A stretch of 16,839 bases of DNA from JBCDCU01 sp039180865 (GTDB lineage: Bacteria > Pseudomonadota > Alphaproteobacteria > Rhizobiales > JACESI01): contig JBCDCZ010000076.1 of NCBI GenBank assembly GCA_039180865.1, positions 1 through 16,839 on the forward strand. Direction: 5' to 3'. The notes under the pieces are model-generated. The model was not told the origin of the DNA. It saw only the letters and a program-made list of their open reading frames with translations, and ran no database searches. This document shows positions 1 through 7,583 of the stretch, in pieces. Numbering within the stretch: the first letter of the stretch is position 1; the number at the start of each line of letters is the position of its first letter. The position numbers and the translations under genes were made by a program.

Positions 1-27
1 AAGCAGCCTAGTCACCAAGGATCACCC

Positions 28-1452
28 ATGTCAAAAACCGTTGTCACCCGCTTCGCGCCATCACCGACCGGGTTTCTTCATATCGGTGGAGCCAGAACTG
101 CCCTCTTCAATTGGCTCTACGCGCGTCGACATGGCGGCAAAATGCTGCTGCGCATTGAGGATACTGACCGGGAACGATCAACAGAGGCAGCCGTCGATGC
201 GATTATTGACGGCCTCTCGTGGCTCGGTCTGGAATGGGATGGAGACCCGATCTCTCAGTTTGGCCGGGTTGATCGCCATCGGGAAGTTGCACATGCGCTT
301 GTGGAAAAAGGGCTTGCCTACAAATGCTATACGTCGCCTGAAGAGCTTGCAGAAATGCGTGAGAAAGCCCGCGCTGAAAAACGGCCGCCAATTTATGACG
401 GTCGTTGGCGTGATCGGCCAGAGAGTGATGCACCCGAGGGGGTCGCTCCCGTCATCCGTATCAAAACCCCACAAGAGGGTCAGACAATCGTCGATGATAA
501 GGTTCAGGGACAGGTGACCTTTGCCAACAAAGACATTGATGATTTCGTCATCCTGCGCGCGGACGGAACGCCCACATACATGCTCGCAGTCGTCGTTGAT
601 GACCACGATATGGGGGTGACCCATGTTATCCGGGGTGATGATCACCTCACCAATGCCGCGCGCCAGACAGCTGTGTTTGAAGCAATGGGTTGGGAGGTTC
701 CGGTCTTCGCCCATATTCCTCTTATTCATGGGCCCGATGGTGCAAAACTGTCGAAAAGACATGGTGCTCTTGGGGCGGAAGCCTACCGGGCAATGGGCTA
801 TCTGCCGCATGCCTTATGCAATTACCTCGTGCGCCTTGGGTGGGCCAAGGGGGACGAAGAGATCATTTCTCGGGAGAACATGATCAATTGGTTCGGGTTT
901 GAGGGCATCGGCAAGGGTGCTGCGCGTTTCGACATTCAAAAACTGGAAGCCCTGAACGGCCACTATATCCGCAACACTGTCGATGAAGACCTTTTAGCCG
1001 CGATCGATCGGATGTTGCCGGACATCGAAGGCGGTACCGAAATACTAGAAAGACTGACGCCTGAGCGGCGCTCGCAATTACTCGCAGCGATGCCTGGCCT
1101 CAAAGAACGCGCAAAAACACTTGTCGAACTCGTTCAAAACGCATCATTCATCTATGAAAGCCGTCCTCTCTCCATGAACGAAAAGGCGGAAAAACTCCTC
1201 ACAGAGGAAGCCAAAAGCCATCTTTCGGATCTTCTGCCTGCCCTTGAAGGTCTCGGAGCCTGGTCGCATGACGCGTTAGACAAAGCCGTTCGTGATTTTG
1301 CAGCGGAGTACGAATTAAAGCTTGGAAAGATTGCACAACCCTTGCGCGCTGCCTTGACCGGCACCACCTCGTCTCCCGGTATTTTCGATGTCCTGGAAGT
1401 GCTTGGACAGGAGGAAAGTGTGGCAAGAATACGGGATCAAATTGCTGCCTGA
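28..1452 (+). CDS. gltX: Glutamyl-tRNA synthetase (GluRS)
   Basis: Class I aminoacyl-tRNA synthetase that attaches glutamate to tRNA-Glu in the cytosol. At 474 residues it matches the bacterial GluRS length (about 470). The HIGH-type signature reads HIGG at residues 18-21 within PSPTGFLHIGGARTALFNW, and the KMSKS-type loop reads KLSKR at 240-244 (DGAKLSKRHGA). The Rossmann catalytic core fills roughly residues 1-310 and the helical anticodon-binding part the rest. Only one cysteine (C100) lies in the region where some GluRSs carry a zinc knuckle, so no zinc site is evident. The ATG at 28 follows AAGG at 17-20 with a 7 nt spacer, which fixes the start. Many alphaproteobacteria carry two gltX copies or make Gln-tRNA through GatCAB; the sequence alone cannot say whether this copy is discriminating. 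The gene is codirectional with gltA. Confidence 0.97.
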   Translation: MSKTVVTRFAPSPTGFLHIGGARTALFNWLYARRHGGKMLLRIEDTDRERSTEAAVDAIIDGLSWLGLEWDGDPISQFGRVDRHREVAHALVEKGLAYKCYTSPEELAEMREKARAEKRPPIYDGRWRDRPESDAPEGVAPVIRIKTPQEGQTIVDDKVQGQVTFANKDIDDFVILRADGTPTYMLAVVVDDHDMGVTHVIRGDDHLTNAARQTAVFEAMGWEVPVFAHIPLIHGPDGAKLSKRHGALGAEAYRAMGYLPHALCNYLVRLGWAKGDEEIISRENMINWFGFEGIGKGAARFDIQKLEALNGHYIRNTVDEDLLAAIDRMLPDIEGGTEILERLTPERRSQLLAAMPGLKERAKTLVELVQNASFIYESRPLSMNEKAEKLLTEEAKSHLSDLLPALEGLGAWSHDALDKAVRDFAAEYELKLGKIAQPLRAALTGTTSSPGIFDVLEVLGQEESVARIRDQIAA

Positions 1453-1459
1453 TCGACGC

Positions 1460-1491
1460 ACCCGCAATCGTCCTTAAGGAGTGTTGCGGGT
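1460..1491 (+). terminator. Stem-loop just after gltX, weak terminator candidate
   Basis: Eight bases ACCCGCAA (1460-1467) pair perfectly with TTGCGGGT (1484-1491), starting 8 nt after the gltX stop. The 16 nt loop contains the palindrome TCCTTAAGGA (1471-1480). No T-tract follows (AAGCCATAAA), so this is not a classical intrinsic terminator. It may be an mRNA 3' stabiliser or a partial attenuator between gltX and gltA. Confidence 0.35.
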
Positions 1492-1665
1492 AAGCCATAA
1501 ATCTGGAAAACCTCATAGTTTCAGAGGCTTGCCGCACCATAAAGGGCCAAACATCTGCCGGAAGCACCTGTGAGCGATCACGCTTGATGTGCGTCTATTG
1601 CCGTGGCGGATTAAATCGGCTAGTCAAACTGCGGAAAATCCACCTGCAATTTCATGCGGTTGCTG

Positions 1666-1688
1666 TTGGACGACAGCCAGTTGTCCAA
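1666..1688 (+). promoter_or_regulatory. Stem-loop in the gltA leader
   Basis: TTGGACGAC (1666-1674) pairs with GTTGTCCAA (1680-1688): nine base pairs including one G-T wobble, around the 5 nt loop AGCCA. It sits 41 nt before the gltA ATG and has no T-tract, so it is not a terminator. It is the only strong structure seen in the 238 bp between the gltX hairpin and gltA. I found no convincing sigma-70 promoter there; TTGATG at 1584-1589 has no good -10 at proper spacing. A role in controlling gltA, as leader structure or operator, is inference. Confidence 0.4.
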
Positions 1689-1718
1689 ACGGGATGATGC
1701 GGGGGCAAATCAACCAGT

Positions 1719-1722
1719 GGAG
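1719..1722 (+). promoter_or_regulatory. Ribosome binding site that fixes the gltA start
   Basis: GGAG lies 7 nt before the ATG at 1730. The same reading frame stays open upstream to 1589, so this site decides in favour of the shorter 430-residue protein. Confidence 0.75.
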
Positions 1723-1729
1723 AAAGCAT

Positions 1730-3022
1730 ATGGCTGACAACAAGGCACAGTTGACGATTGGCGATAAGACAATCGAGCTGAATATTAAAGATGGCGCGAT
1801 CGGCCCTCAGGTCATCGACATTTCGTCATTGTATGCCCAGACCGGCCTCTTCACCTACGATCCTGGTTTCACCTCCACCGCATCATGCGAAAGCGACATC
1901 ACCTTCATCGACGGCGGCAAAGGCCAACTTCTCCACCGCGGTTATCCAATCGACGAATTGGCCCAGAACGGAGACTTTCTGGAAACGTGTTATCTCCTGC
2001 TTTATGGCGATCTTCCGAATAAAGCGCAGAAGGATGATTTCGTTAATCGCGTTACCTATCACACGATGATCCACGAGCAGATGAGCCGGTTCTTCTCCGG
2101 CTTTCGCCGCGACGCACACCCGATGGCAATAATGGTTGGTGTTGTGGGCGCCCTCTCCGCGTTTTATCACGACAGCACCGACATTACCGACCCGCATCAG
2201 CGTATGGTCGCGTCGCTGCGCATGATCGCAAAGATGCCAACCATCGCTGCGATGGCCTACAAATATCATATCGGTCAGCCGTTCGTGTATCCGCGCAATG
2301 ATCTCGATTACACGGGCAACTTCCTGCGCATGTGCTTTGCCGTGCCGTGCGAGGAATACCAGGTCAACCCGATCCTTTCCAAAGCCATGGACCGGATCTT
2401 CATCCTCCACGCGGACCATGAGCAAAATGCCTCGACTTCAACGGTGCGTCTGGCTGGCTCATCGGGCGCCAATCCATTCGCCTGTATCGCCGCTGGTATT
2501 GCCTGCCTTTGGGGTCCAGCTCACGGCGGCGCGAATGAAGCGGCGCTGAACATGCTGGCCGAAATCGGCTCTAAAGATCGTATTCCGGAGTTTGTCGAGC
2601 GCGCCAAGGACAAGGATGACCCATTCAGGCTGATGGGCTTTGGTCACCGCGTCTATAAGAACTACGATCCTCGCGCGAAGATCATGCAACAGACAACCCA
2701 CGAGGTCCTCAACAGCCTTGGGATCAAGGATGACCCTCTGCTTGAGGTTGCCATGGAACTTGAGCATATCGCGCTCACGGACGAATATTTCATCGAGAAG
2801 AAGCTCTACCCAAATATCGACTTCTATTCCGGTATCACATTGAAGGCGCTTGGCTTCCCGACCACTATGTTCACGGTGCTGTTCGCCCTTGCTCGCACCG
2901 TCGGCTGGATCGCGCAGTGGAAGGAAATGGTCGAAGACCCGTCACAGCGGATCGGTCGTCCCCGTCAGCTTTATTCAGGATCGGTACCACGCACCTACAT
3001 TCAACTAGACGAGCGCGACTAG
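1730..3022 (+). CDS. gltA: Citrate synthase, type II
   Basis: Condenses oxaloacetate and acetyl-CoA to citrate, the entry step of the TCA cycle, in the cytosol. The 430-residue product is close to the 427 of the E. coli hexameric enzyme. Catalytic residues are all visible: H265 in GPAHGGAN, H306 in GFGHRVYKNYDPRA and D364 in NIDFYSG (E. coli H264, H305, D362), with H227/H230 in LHADHEQNASTSTVR nearby. The frame is open 47 codons upstream of ATG 1730, but that stretch (1589-1729) is cysteine- and arginine-rich and unlike the family. GGAG at 1719-1722 and the typical start MADNKAQ support 1730. The gene is followed by a strong intrinsic terminator and faces lpxB tail to tail. Placement beside gltX is common in alphaproteobacteria. 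Confidence 0.96.
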   Translation: MADNKAQLTIGDKTIELNIKDGAIGPQVIDISSLYAQTGLFTYDPGFTSTASCESDITFIDGGKGQLLHRGYPIDELAQNGDFLETCYLLLYGDLPNKAQKDDFVNRVTYHTMIHEQMSRFFSGFRRDAHPMAIMVGVVGALSAFYHDSTDITDPHQRMVASLRMIAKMPTIAAMAYKYHIGQPFVYPRNDLDYTGNFLRMCFAVPCEEYQVNPILSKAMDRIFILHADHEQNASTSTVRLAGSSGANPFACIAAGIACLWGPAHGGANEAALNMLAEIGSKDRIPEFVERAKDKDDPFRLMGFGHRVYKNYDPRAKIMQQTTHEVLNSLGIKDDPLLEVAMELEHIALTDEYFIEKKLYPNIDFYSGITLKALGFPTTMFTVLFALARTVGWIAQWKEMVEDPSQRIGRPRQLYSGSVPRTYIQLDERD

Positions 3023-3051
3023 ATACAGTCTCGCTCCAAACCGCGAGCATC

Positions 3052-3080
3052 AAGGGCTGCCAATCGGGCGGCCCTTTTTT
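3052..3080 (+). terminator. Intrinsic terminator of gltA
   Basis: AAGGGCTGCC (3052-3061) pairs with GGCGGCCCTT (3067-3076): ten pairs with one T-G wobble and a 5 nt loop. A run of six T ends at 3080. It begins 30 nt after the gltA stop. On the minus strand the stem has a C-A mismatch and no T-tract, so it is a one-way signal and not an obvious terminator for lpxB. No other terminator for lpxB was seen in the 80 bp between the two stops. Confidence 0.85.
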
Positions 3081-3102
3081 GATCAAGATGGCGCTAAAGC
3101 AG

Positions 3103-4257
3103 TCAAGTCACGTCTGCAGGAAGGTGGGCGAGAACGACCTTCGCGGCTCTTTGTGCCGGATCTTCCGCCTGCGACTGACGCATTATGACTGCCATCTCTT
3201 CGAAAGCAGCCAGTTGCGCGCGTTTTTGCGGGGTATCGCTGAGAAGTCTCTCAACAGCGCGGGACAAGAGCGCCGGACGCGCGAACTCGTCAATGAACTC
3301 CGGTACTGCGGGATAATCGAGAATGAGGTTTGGTAGCGCCGCAGTCCACGTTCTAACCAGAAAGCGCAAGCGCCGGGCGATCGGATCGAGCTTGTAGACT
3401 GAGATCATCGGCGTTTGGGCAAGGGCAAGCTCGAGAAGCACGGTTCCAGATGCTGCCAAGGCCGCGTCTGCTGAGCGAAAGACTGCCGCCTTTTCTTCAG
3501 AGCCGACAACCTCGACCGATACCGGCCAGGCCTTGGTTTCGGTTTCAATTTTATTGCGGTGCCGATCAACGGCTGGCAGGACAAATCTCGCCTCAACGCC
3601 CCGCTTCACAAGATCTGAAACCGTCTCCCGGAAGATTGGGAGATGGCGCGAGATTTCACCGGAACGACTACCGGGCAAGAGGAGCAATGTCCGTCCCCCG
3701 TCGCCAGCCTGAACCTCATCGGCAGTGAGATTTTCGACCTGGTCAGTCAGCGGATGACCGACAAAGGTCGCCAGCGGTCCTTTCAACGTCTCCAATACCT
3801 GCGGTTCAAACGGCAGGATCGCAAGGACGTGCTCGACATACGCCGTCATCTTCTCGGCGCGTTTTGGCCTCCAGGCCCAGACGCTGGGGCAGACGTAGTC
3901 GATAACGGGACAATCGGGAAGTGCGGATTTCACTTTCCGGGCGACACGATGTGTGAAGTCGGGACTGTCAATTATGAGAAGAAGATCAGGACGCGCTTCA
4001 ATCGCGGCTTCAGCCGTTTGATTGATCCTCTTTACCAGCAATGGAAGCCTCGCAATGACAGCGGAAAACCCCATCACGGCGACATCCTCTATCGGGAAGA
4101 GCGATGTCAGACCCGCTTTTGTCATCAAAGGACCGCCAACCCCCAGAAAGTGAACCGGTTTCGGGGACATCTTCGACAAGGCATCCATAAGCGGTCCACC
4201 GAGGTGATCGCCCGATTCTTCACCTGCTATGATGAAGATCGTGAACGCATCGCTCAT
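3103..4257 (-). CDS. lpxB: Lipid-A-disaccharide synthase
   Basis: GT19 glycosyltransferase that joins 2,3-diacyl-GlcN-1-phosphate (lipid X) to UDP-2,3-diacyl-GlcN, forming the beta-1,6 lipid A disaccharide at the inner face of the inner membrane. The 384 residues match E. coli LpxB (382). Visible family motifs are the N-terminal AGEESGDHLGG (11-21), DSPDF (97-101), YVCPSVWAWRPKRAEKM (121-137), the VGHPL loop (166-170), LLLPGSRSGEI (192-202) and ASGTVLLELAL (269-279), where the nucleotide-sugar site lies. The ATG (4255-4257) overlaps the lpxI stop as ATGA, so translation is probably coupled. This is the last gene of the minus-strand cluster, placed directly after LpxI, which makes its acceptor substrate lipid X. 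Confidence 0.96.
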   Translation of the reverse strand: MSDAFTIFIIAGEESGDHLGGPLMDALSKMSPKPVHFLGVGGPLMTKAGLTSLFPIEDVAVMGFSAVIARLPLLVKRINQTAEAAIEARPDLLLIIDSPDFTHRVARKVKSALPDCPVIDYVCPSVWAWRPKRAEKMTAYVEHVLAILPFEPQVLETLKGPLATFVGHPLTDQVENLTADEVQAGDGGRTLLLLPGSRSGEISRHLPIFRETVSDLVKRGVEARFVLPAVDRHRNKIETETKAWPVSVEVVGSEEKAAVFRSADAALAASGTVLLELALAQTPMISVYKLDPIARRLRFLVRTWTAALPNLILDYPAVPEFIDEFARPALLSRAVERLLSDTPQKRAQLAAFEEMAVIMRQSQAEDPAQRAAKVVLAHLPADVT

Positions 4258-5123
4258 GATTGAAATCCGTCCTCCGCCACGACGAAGACGCCCGCGCGGT
4301 TTGCCGCGTCAATCATTGTCGCCCGGCTAACAACAAGAACACGATCGGCTTCGACAACTATTCCAGTCAGACCAGCTTCGGCAGCATTCTTGACGGTATC
4401 CGGTCCGATGACAGGCAGATCAACACGGTGATCCTGCTCTGGCTTAGAAGCCTTTACCAAGATACCGCCGCGCTTCTTGGAAAGACGGCCTGCCTCCCTC
4501 AGTGCGCCGACCCTTTGCAGCATCCCGTCTGTGCCCTCTGCGGCTTCAACAGCGACTATGCGGCCTTTCTCGACAACGACAGCCTGACCAATGTCGTGGC
4601 GGCCAAGATCTCGAAGGACAGTTTTTGCAAACGCGATATCATCATTCAAAGAAGGATCCCGCTTTGCACCGCCGAGGCACCCTTCCCGCGCCAGAAGGTT
4701 CGGCGCAACCTCACTAACACCGATCACCCTGAACCCTTCTGCTTCTATCAAGCCAATCACCCGCTTCAGCAAGGCATCATCTCCACCTGCAACAGCAGCT
4801 ATGATTTTGGGGAGCCGCAACAAAGTCCCGGGGTCACCGATGATTGAACGAAAATCGGGCCGCGCAGTGATGCGCCCGGCAAGCACCAACCGACGACAAT
4901 TCCTGTCTTTGAAGAAACGCAGGATACGGCCAATCTCACCCCAATTAAAATGACCGACATTATCGCCATTCAGAGACGCGTCAGCCTCTCCGTCGATAGC
5001 AGCGACCGCTATCTCCTTGCCGGAGGATCTGAGTTCATGGATGATTTCTTTTACGAGGTCGCCGCCGCCCGCAACGATTCCGATTGCGCCAGCTTCCGAT
5101 TCATCGTCCGCGTGAACCGCCAT
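4254..5123 (-). CDS. lpxI: UDP-2,3-diacylglucosamine pyrophosphatase LpxI
   Basis: Hydrolyses UDP-2,3-diacylglucosamine to lipid X and UMP. LpxI (DUF1009 family) is the form used by alphaproteobacteria in place of the unrelated LpxH. Family features in the 289 residues: N-terminal GIVAGGGDLVKEI (15-27), the central AGRITARPDFRSIIGDPGTL (82-101), EVAPNLLAREGCLG (138-151), and the C-terminal GGILVKASKPEQDHRVDLP (219-237) followed by VIGPDTV. D242 in IGPDT appears to be at the position of the Asp (D225) described as important in Caulobacter LpxI; this alignment is by eye. The ATG lies 9 nt after the lpxA stop and has no strong Shine-Dalgarno sequence. The N-terminus has about ten residues before the conserved glycine loop, so a slightly later start cannot be excluded. 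The gene overlaps lpxB by 4 bp. Confidence 0.93.
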   Translation of the reverse strand: MAVHADDESEAGAIGIVAGGGDLVKEIIHELRSSGKEIAVAAIDGEADASLNGDNVGHFNWGEIGRILRFFKDRNCRRLVLAGRITARPDFRSIIGDPGTLLRLPKIIAAVAGGDDALLKRVIGLIEAEGFRVIGVSEVAPNLLAREGCLGGAKRDPSLNDDIAFAKTVLRDLGRHDIGQAVVVEKGRIVAVEAAEGTDGMLQRVGALREAGRLSKKRGGILVKASKPEQDHRVDLPVIGPDTVKNAAEAGLTGIVVEADRVLVVSRATMIDAANRAGVFVVAEDGFQS

Positions 5124-5132
5124 GGTGTACGC

Positions 5133-5933
5133 TCAGCTTCGACCTTGGCGGGGCGTACAAAAAGACCGATCAGTTTGCGCTGTAACGAAGTCTAGAATGC
5201 GGGCGACGAGGATATCTTGCTTCAGCTCTGGATCAAGAGCCTCGACACGACCCATCATCGTTCCCTCCTCGGTTTCAAACAGCGCCCGATAGACCTGTCG
5301 AACAGCGTGGATGCTTTCCCGCGGATAGTTAAAGCGCTTCATCCCGATCAGATTAACGCCTCCAAGATAGGCGCGGTTTCCCAACGCAAGGCCAAACGGG
5401 ATGACGTCGTTCTCGACACCTGCGAGACCACCGACAAAGGCGTGATCACCGATGCGGGTGAACTGGTGAACGGCCGACGCCCCGCCCATGATGACGAAGT
5501 CACCGAGTGTCACGTGGCCAGCGAGTAGAACGCCGTTCGATAGGATGACATTGTTTCCAACGATACAGTCATGCGCGACATGCGAATTGGCAAGCAACGC
5601 ACAATCGTCTCCGATTCTTGTTTCTGAAATCCCTCCCGAAGTCCCGGGATTGACCGTCACACCCTCACGGATCGTGCAGTTCTTGCCGATAACGAGCCGG
5701 GTCTCTTCGCCGGCATATTTCAGGTCTTGCGGCTGGTGACCAACGGACGCAAAAGGAAAAATCTTCGCGCCTTCCTCAATGTGAGTATTGCCCGCAAGGG
5801 CAACATGCGATTTCACGACCGAGTTTGCGCCAAGATGGACAGGCCCTTCAATGACGGAGTAGGGCCCGATTTCGACGTTCTCGCCGATAACCGCCGCCTC
5901 TGAGACGATGGCTGTGGGATGAATTTTGGGCAT
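5133..5933 (-). CDS. lpxA: Acyl-ACP--UDP-GlcNAc O-acyltransferase
   Basis: Transfers a 3-hydroxyacyl chain from ACP to the 3-position of UDP-GlcNAc, the first step of lipid A synthesis; a cytosolic homotrimer. The 266 residues (E. coli 262) are mostly hexapeptide repeats forming a left-handed beta helix (about 1-185), followed by a helical C-terminus. The catalytic histidine is H121 in SHVAHDC (E. coli H125), and H118, H140 (LAGH) and H156 (AVHQF) match E. coli H122, H144 and H160. Glycine at 169 corresponds to the ruler residue G173 of E. coli, which goes with long 3-hydroxy chains of about C14. The gene lies 17 nt after fabZ and 9 nt before lpxI, in the common fabZ-lpxA-lpxI-lpxB order. Confidence 0.97.
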   Translation of the reverse strand: MPKIHPTAIVSEAAVIGENVEIGPYSVIEGPVHLGANSVVKSHVALAGNTHIEEGAKIFPFASVGHQPQDLKYAGEETRLVIGKNCTIREGVTVNPGTSGGISETRIGDDCALLANSHVAHDCIVGNNVILSNGVLLAGHVTLGDFVIMGGASAVHQFTRIGDHAFVGGLAGVENDVIPFGLALGNRAYLGGVNLIGMKRFNYPRESIHAVRQVYRALFETEEGTMMGRVEALDPELKQDILVARILDFVTAQTDRSFCTPRQGRS

Positions 5934-5950
5934 GTTTGCCGGAACCTGTC

Positions 5951-6424
5951 CTAGAGCTCGTCGGCTGCAACGAGCATCGCACTCACTTCAGCCTCGGCAA
6001 CCTTGTTGCCATCAACTAGCGCTTCTGCCGCAAACTTCCAAATGTTACGGCGCTGCCTTTGTTTCTTGACGTGGAAATGTACAACATCACCCGGAACAAC
6101 CGGTTTGCGAAACTTGCACCTATCAATGGTCATGAAATACACAACTGAGGGGCTGCCCCCTCCGTAGCCAGCTGCGACACAAATCGCACCCGCAGTCTGA
6201 GCCATTGCCTCGATCAGCAAAACACCCGGCATAACCGGTTGGTTCGGAAAATGACCTTGAAAATGCGGTTCATTTATCGTGACGCACTTCACGCCGGTCG
6301 CTGAATTGTCACCATCGATATCGATGATTTTGTCAATCATCAAAAACGGATACCGATGCGGCAAGAGTTCCATCACCTTAATGATGTCGGCTGTGTCCAT
6401 AGTTTTGAGTGATGGCGCGTCCAT
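5951..6424 (-). CDS. fabZ: 3-hydroxyacyl-ACP dehydratase FabZ
   Basis: Dehydrates 3-hydroxyacyl-ACP to trans-2-enoyl-ACP in type II fatty acid synthesis. It competes with LpxA and LpxD for the same hydroxyacyl-ACP pool, which explains its conserved place between them. The 157-residue hot-dog fold shows LPHRYPFLMIDKI (21-33), the catalytic H58 in HFQGHFPNQPVMPG (54-67) and the partner E72 in IEAMAQ. The start at 6424 is chosen over a second ATG at codon 9 because AAGGAC (6440 down to 6435) lies 10 nt before it. The lpxD stop is 48 nt upstream. Confidence 0.97.
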   Translation of the reverse strand: MDAPSLKTMDTADIIKVMELLPHRYPFLMIDKIIDIDGDNSATGVKCVTINEPHFQGHFPNQPVMPGVLLIEAMAQTAGAICVAAGYGGGSPSVVYFMTIDRCKFRKPVVPGDVVHFHVKKQRQRRNIWKFAAEALVDGNKVAEAEVSAMLVAADEL

Positions 6425-6472
6425 CTCTTGCCCCGTCCTTATTCCAATCCACTTAGGAATGAGCGCAGTCAG

Positions 6473-7543
6473 CTAACCGTTCTGGCTGCCCTTCTCGCGC
6501 TTGACCATACGCTTTAGCAGTTGTTGTTCACGGAACCAATCCCTAACCGGTCGGGCGGGCACACCACCCCAACGCGCACCAGGAGGCACATCACCGTGAA
6601 CCACGCTAACCGCCGCAATCTGCGCACCCATACCGATCGTCAAATGACCGTTCACCCCGGTTTGGCCGCCAATCGCGACAAAATCCTGCAATGTCGCACT
6701 TCCAGAGATCCCAACCTGCGAGACCAACACGCAATGGCGTCCGACTACAACATTATGCCCAATTTGTACCTGGTTATCGATCTTGGTTCCCTCACCAATG
6801 ACGGTATCGCGATTGGCGCCGCGATCGATTGTCGTGTTCGCTCCAATCTCAACATCATCCTGAATGATGACCCGGCCGATCTGCGGGACCTTTAAGTGCC
6901 CCCCGCCAGACATCGCAAAACCGAACCCGTCCTGCCCGACCGCCACTCCGGGATGCAAAATGACCCTGTTACCCATCAGAGTATGATCAAGCGACGCATT
7001 CGCACCTATTGCGCAATCCCTGCCGATTTTGACGTTCGCACCGATCCGGGCTCCCGACTGAACAATCGTCCCAGCCCCGATCTCCACGCCCGCACCAATG
7101 ACTGCAAAGGGCTCGATCGTGACATTGCCTTCAATCGCAGCGTCAGGATGAATGAAAGCCTGCGATGATTGCTCCCCATTTTCAACGACCGGGAGTGGAC
7201 GCATCGCAAGCGGATAAAGCAATGCGGCGGCCTCGGCGAATGTACGATAAGGATCCGGCACGACGACCGCACAAGTACCTTCCGGAACTTTTTCCGCATA
7301 CTTTTTGGAACAAAGGCACGCACCTGCGCCCGTTTCAAACAGAGCATCAAGGTATTTGGGATTATCGATAAAACTCAGGTGATTGGGCTTCGCATGGTCA
7401 AGAGGCGAAACGCCATTGATCAATATGTCATCTGTTTCATTCAGAAGACCGTCAACAACCCCGAGTTGGGACACCAGTTTTGCGAGTGAGACGCTCTCCG
7501 GTACGGGAAAGAAATATGTCTCGCGATGCGATGCGTCGCCCAT
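6473..7543 (-). CDS. lpxD: UDP-3-O-acylglucosamine N-acyltransferase
   Basis: Adds the second 3-hydroxyacyl chain, from ACP, to the 2-amino group of UDP-3-O-acyl-GlcN, the third step of lipid A synthesis. The 356 residues (E. coli 341) consist of an N-terminal uridine-binding domain (about 1-130, with the family-like NHLSFIDNPKY at 54-64), a hexapeptide-repeat beta helix (about 131-320), and a basic C-terminal helix ending LLKRMVKREKG. The catalytic histidine is H263 in NQVQIGHNVVVG (E. coli H239). The start ATG has no clear Shine-Dalgarno sequence; it lies 40 nt after the bamA stop, so coupling to bamA is plausible. There is no skp/ompH gene between bamA and lpxD. Confidence 0.96.
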   Translation of the reverse strand: MGDASHRETYFFPVPESVSLAKLVSQLGVVDGLLNETDDILINGVSPLDHAKPNHLSFIDNPKYLDALFETGAGACLCSKKYAEKVPEGTCAVVVPDPYRTFAEAAALLYPLAMRPLPVVENGEQSSQAFIHPDAAIEGNVTIEPFAVIGAGVEIGAGTIVQSGARIGANVKIGRDCAIGANASLDHTLMGNRVILHPGVAVGQDGFGFAMSGGGHLKVPQIGRVIIQDDVEIGANTTIDRGANRDTVIGEGTKIDNQVQIGHNVVVGRHCVLVSQVGISGSATLQDFVAIGGQTGVNGHLTIGMGAQIAAVSVVHGDVPPGARWGGVPARPVRDWFREQQLLKRMVKREKGSQNG

Positions 7544-7583
7544 TAATCACACGCCGTAAGTCAGGCCCGGTCGGCCCCGGGTC

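Noticed and set aside
178..810. 210-residue open frame on the minus strand inside gltX
   Set aside because: Antisense shadow of a certain gene; composition is cysteine/histidine-rich and not protein-like, with no family motif.
1883..2425. 180-residue open frame on the minus strand inside gltA
   Set aside because: It is opposite the conserved citrate synthase core and has no recognisable domain.
3643..4263. 206-residue open frame on the plus strand opposite lpxB
   Set aside because: Shadow of LpxB motifs; no domain and no ribosome site.
6441..6460. 5 bp inverted repeat ATTCC/GGAAT with a 10 nt loop between lpxD and fabZ
   Set aside because: Too short and too wide a loop to support as an operator or hairpin.
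7564..7583. GC-rich hairpin (CCCGG/CCGGG) just after the bamA stop
   Set aside because: Only five solid pairs and no T-tract; likely chance in a GC-rich stretch, not a terminator.
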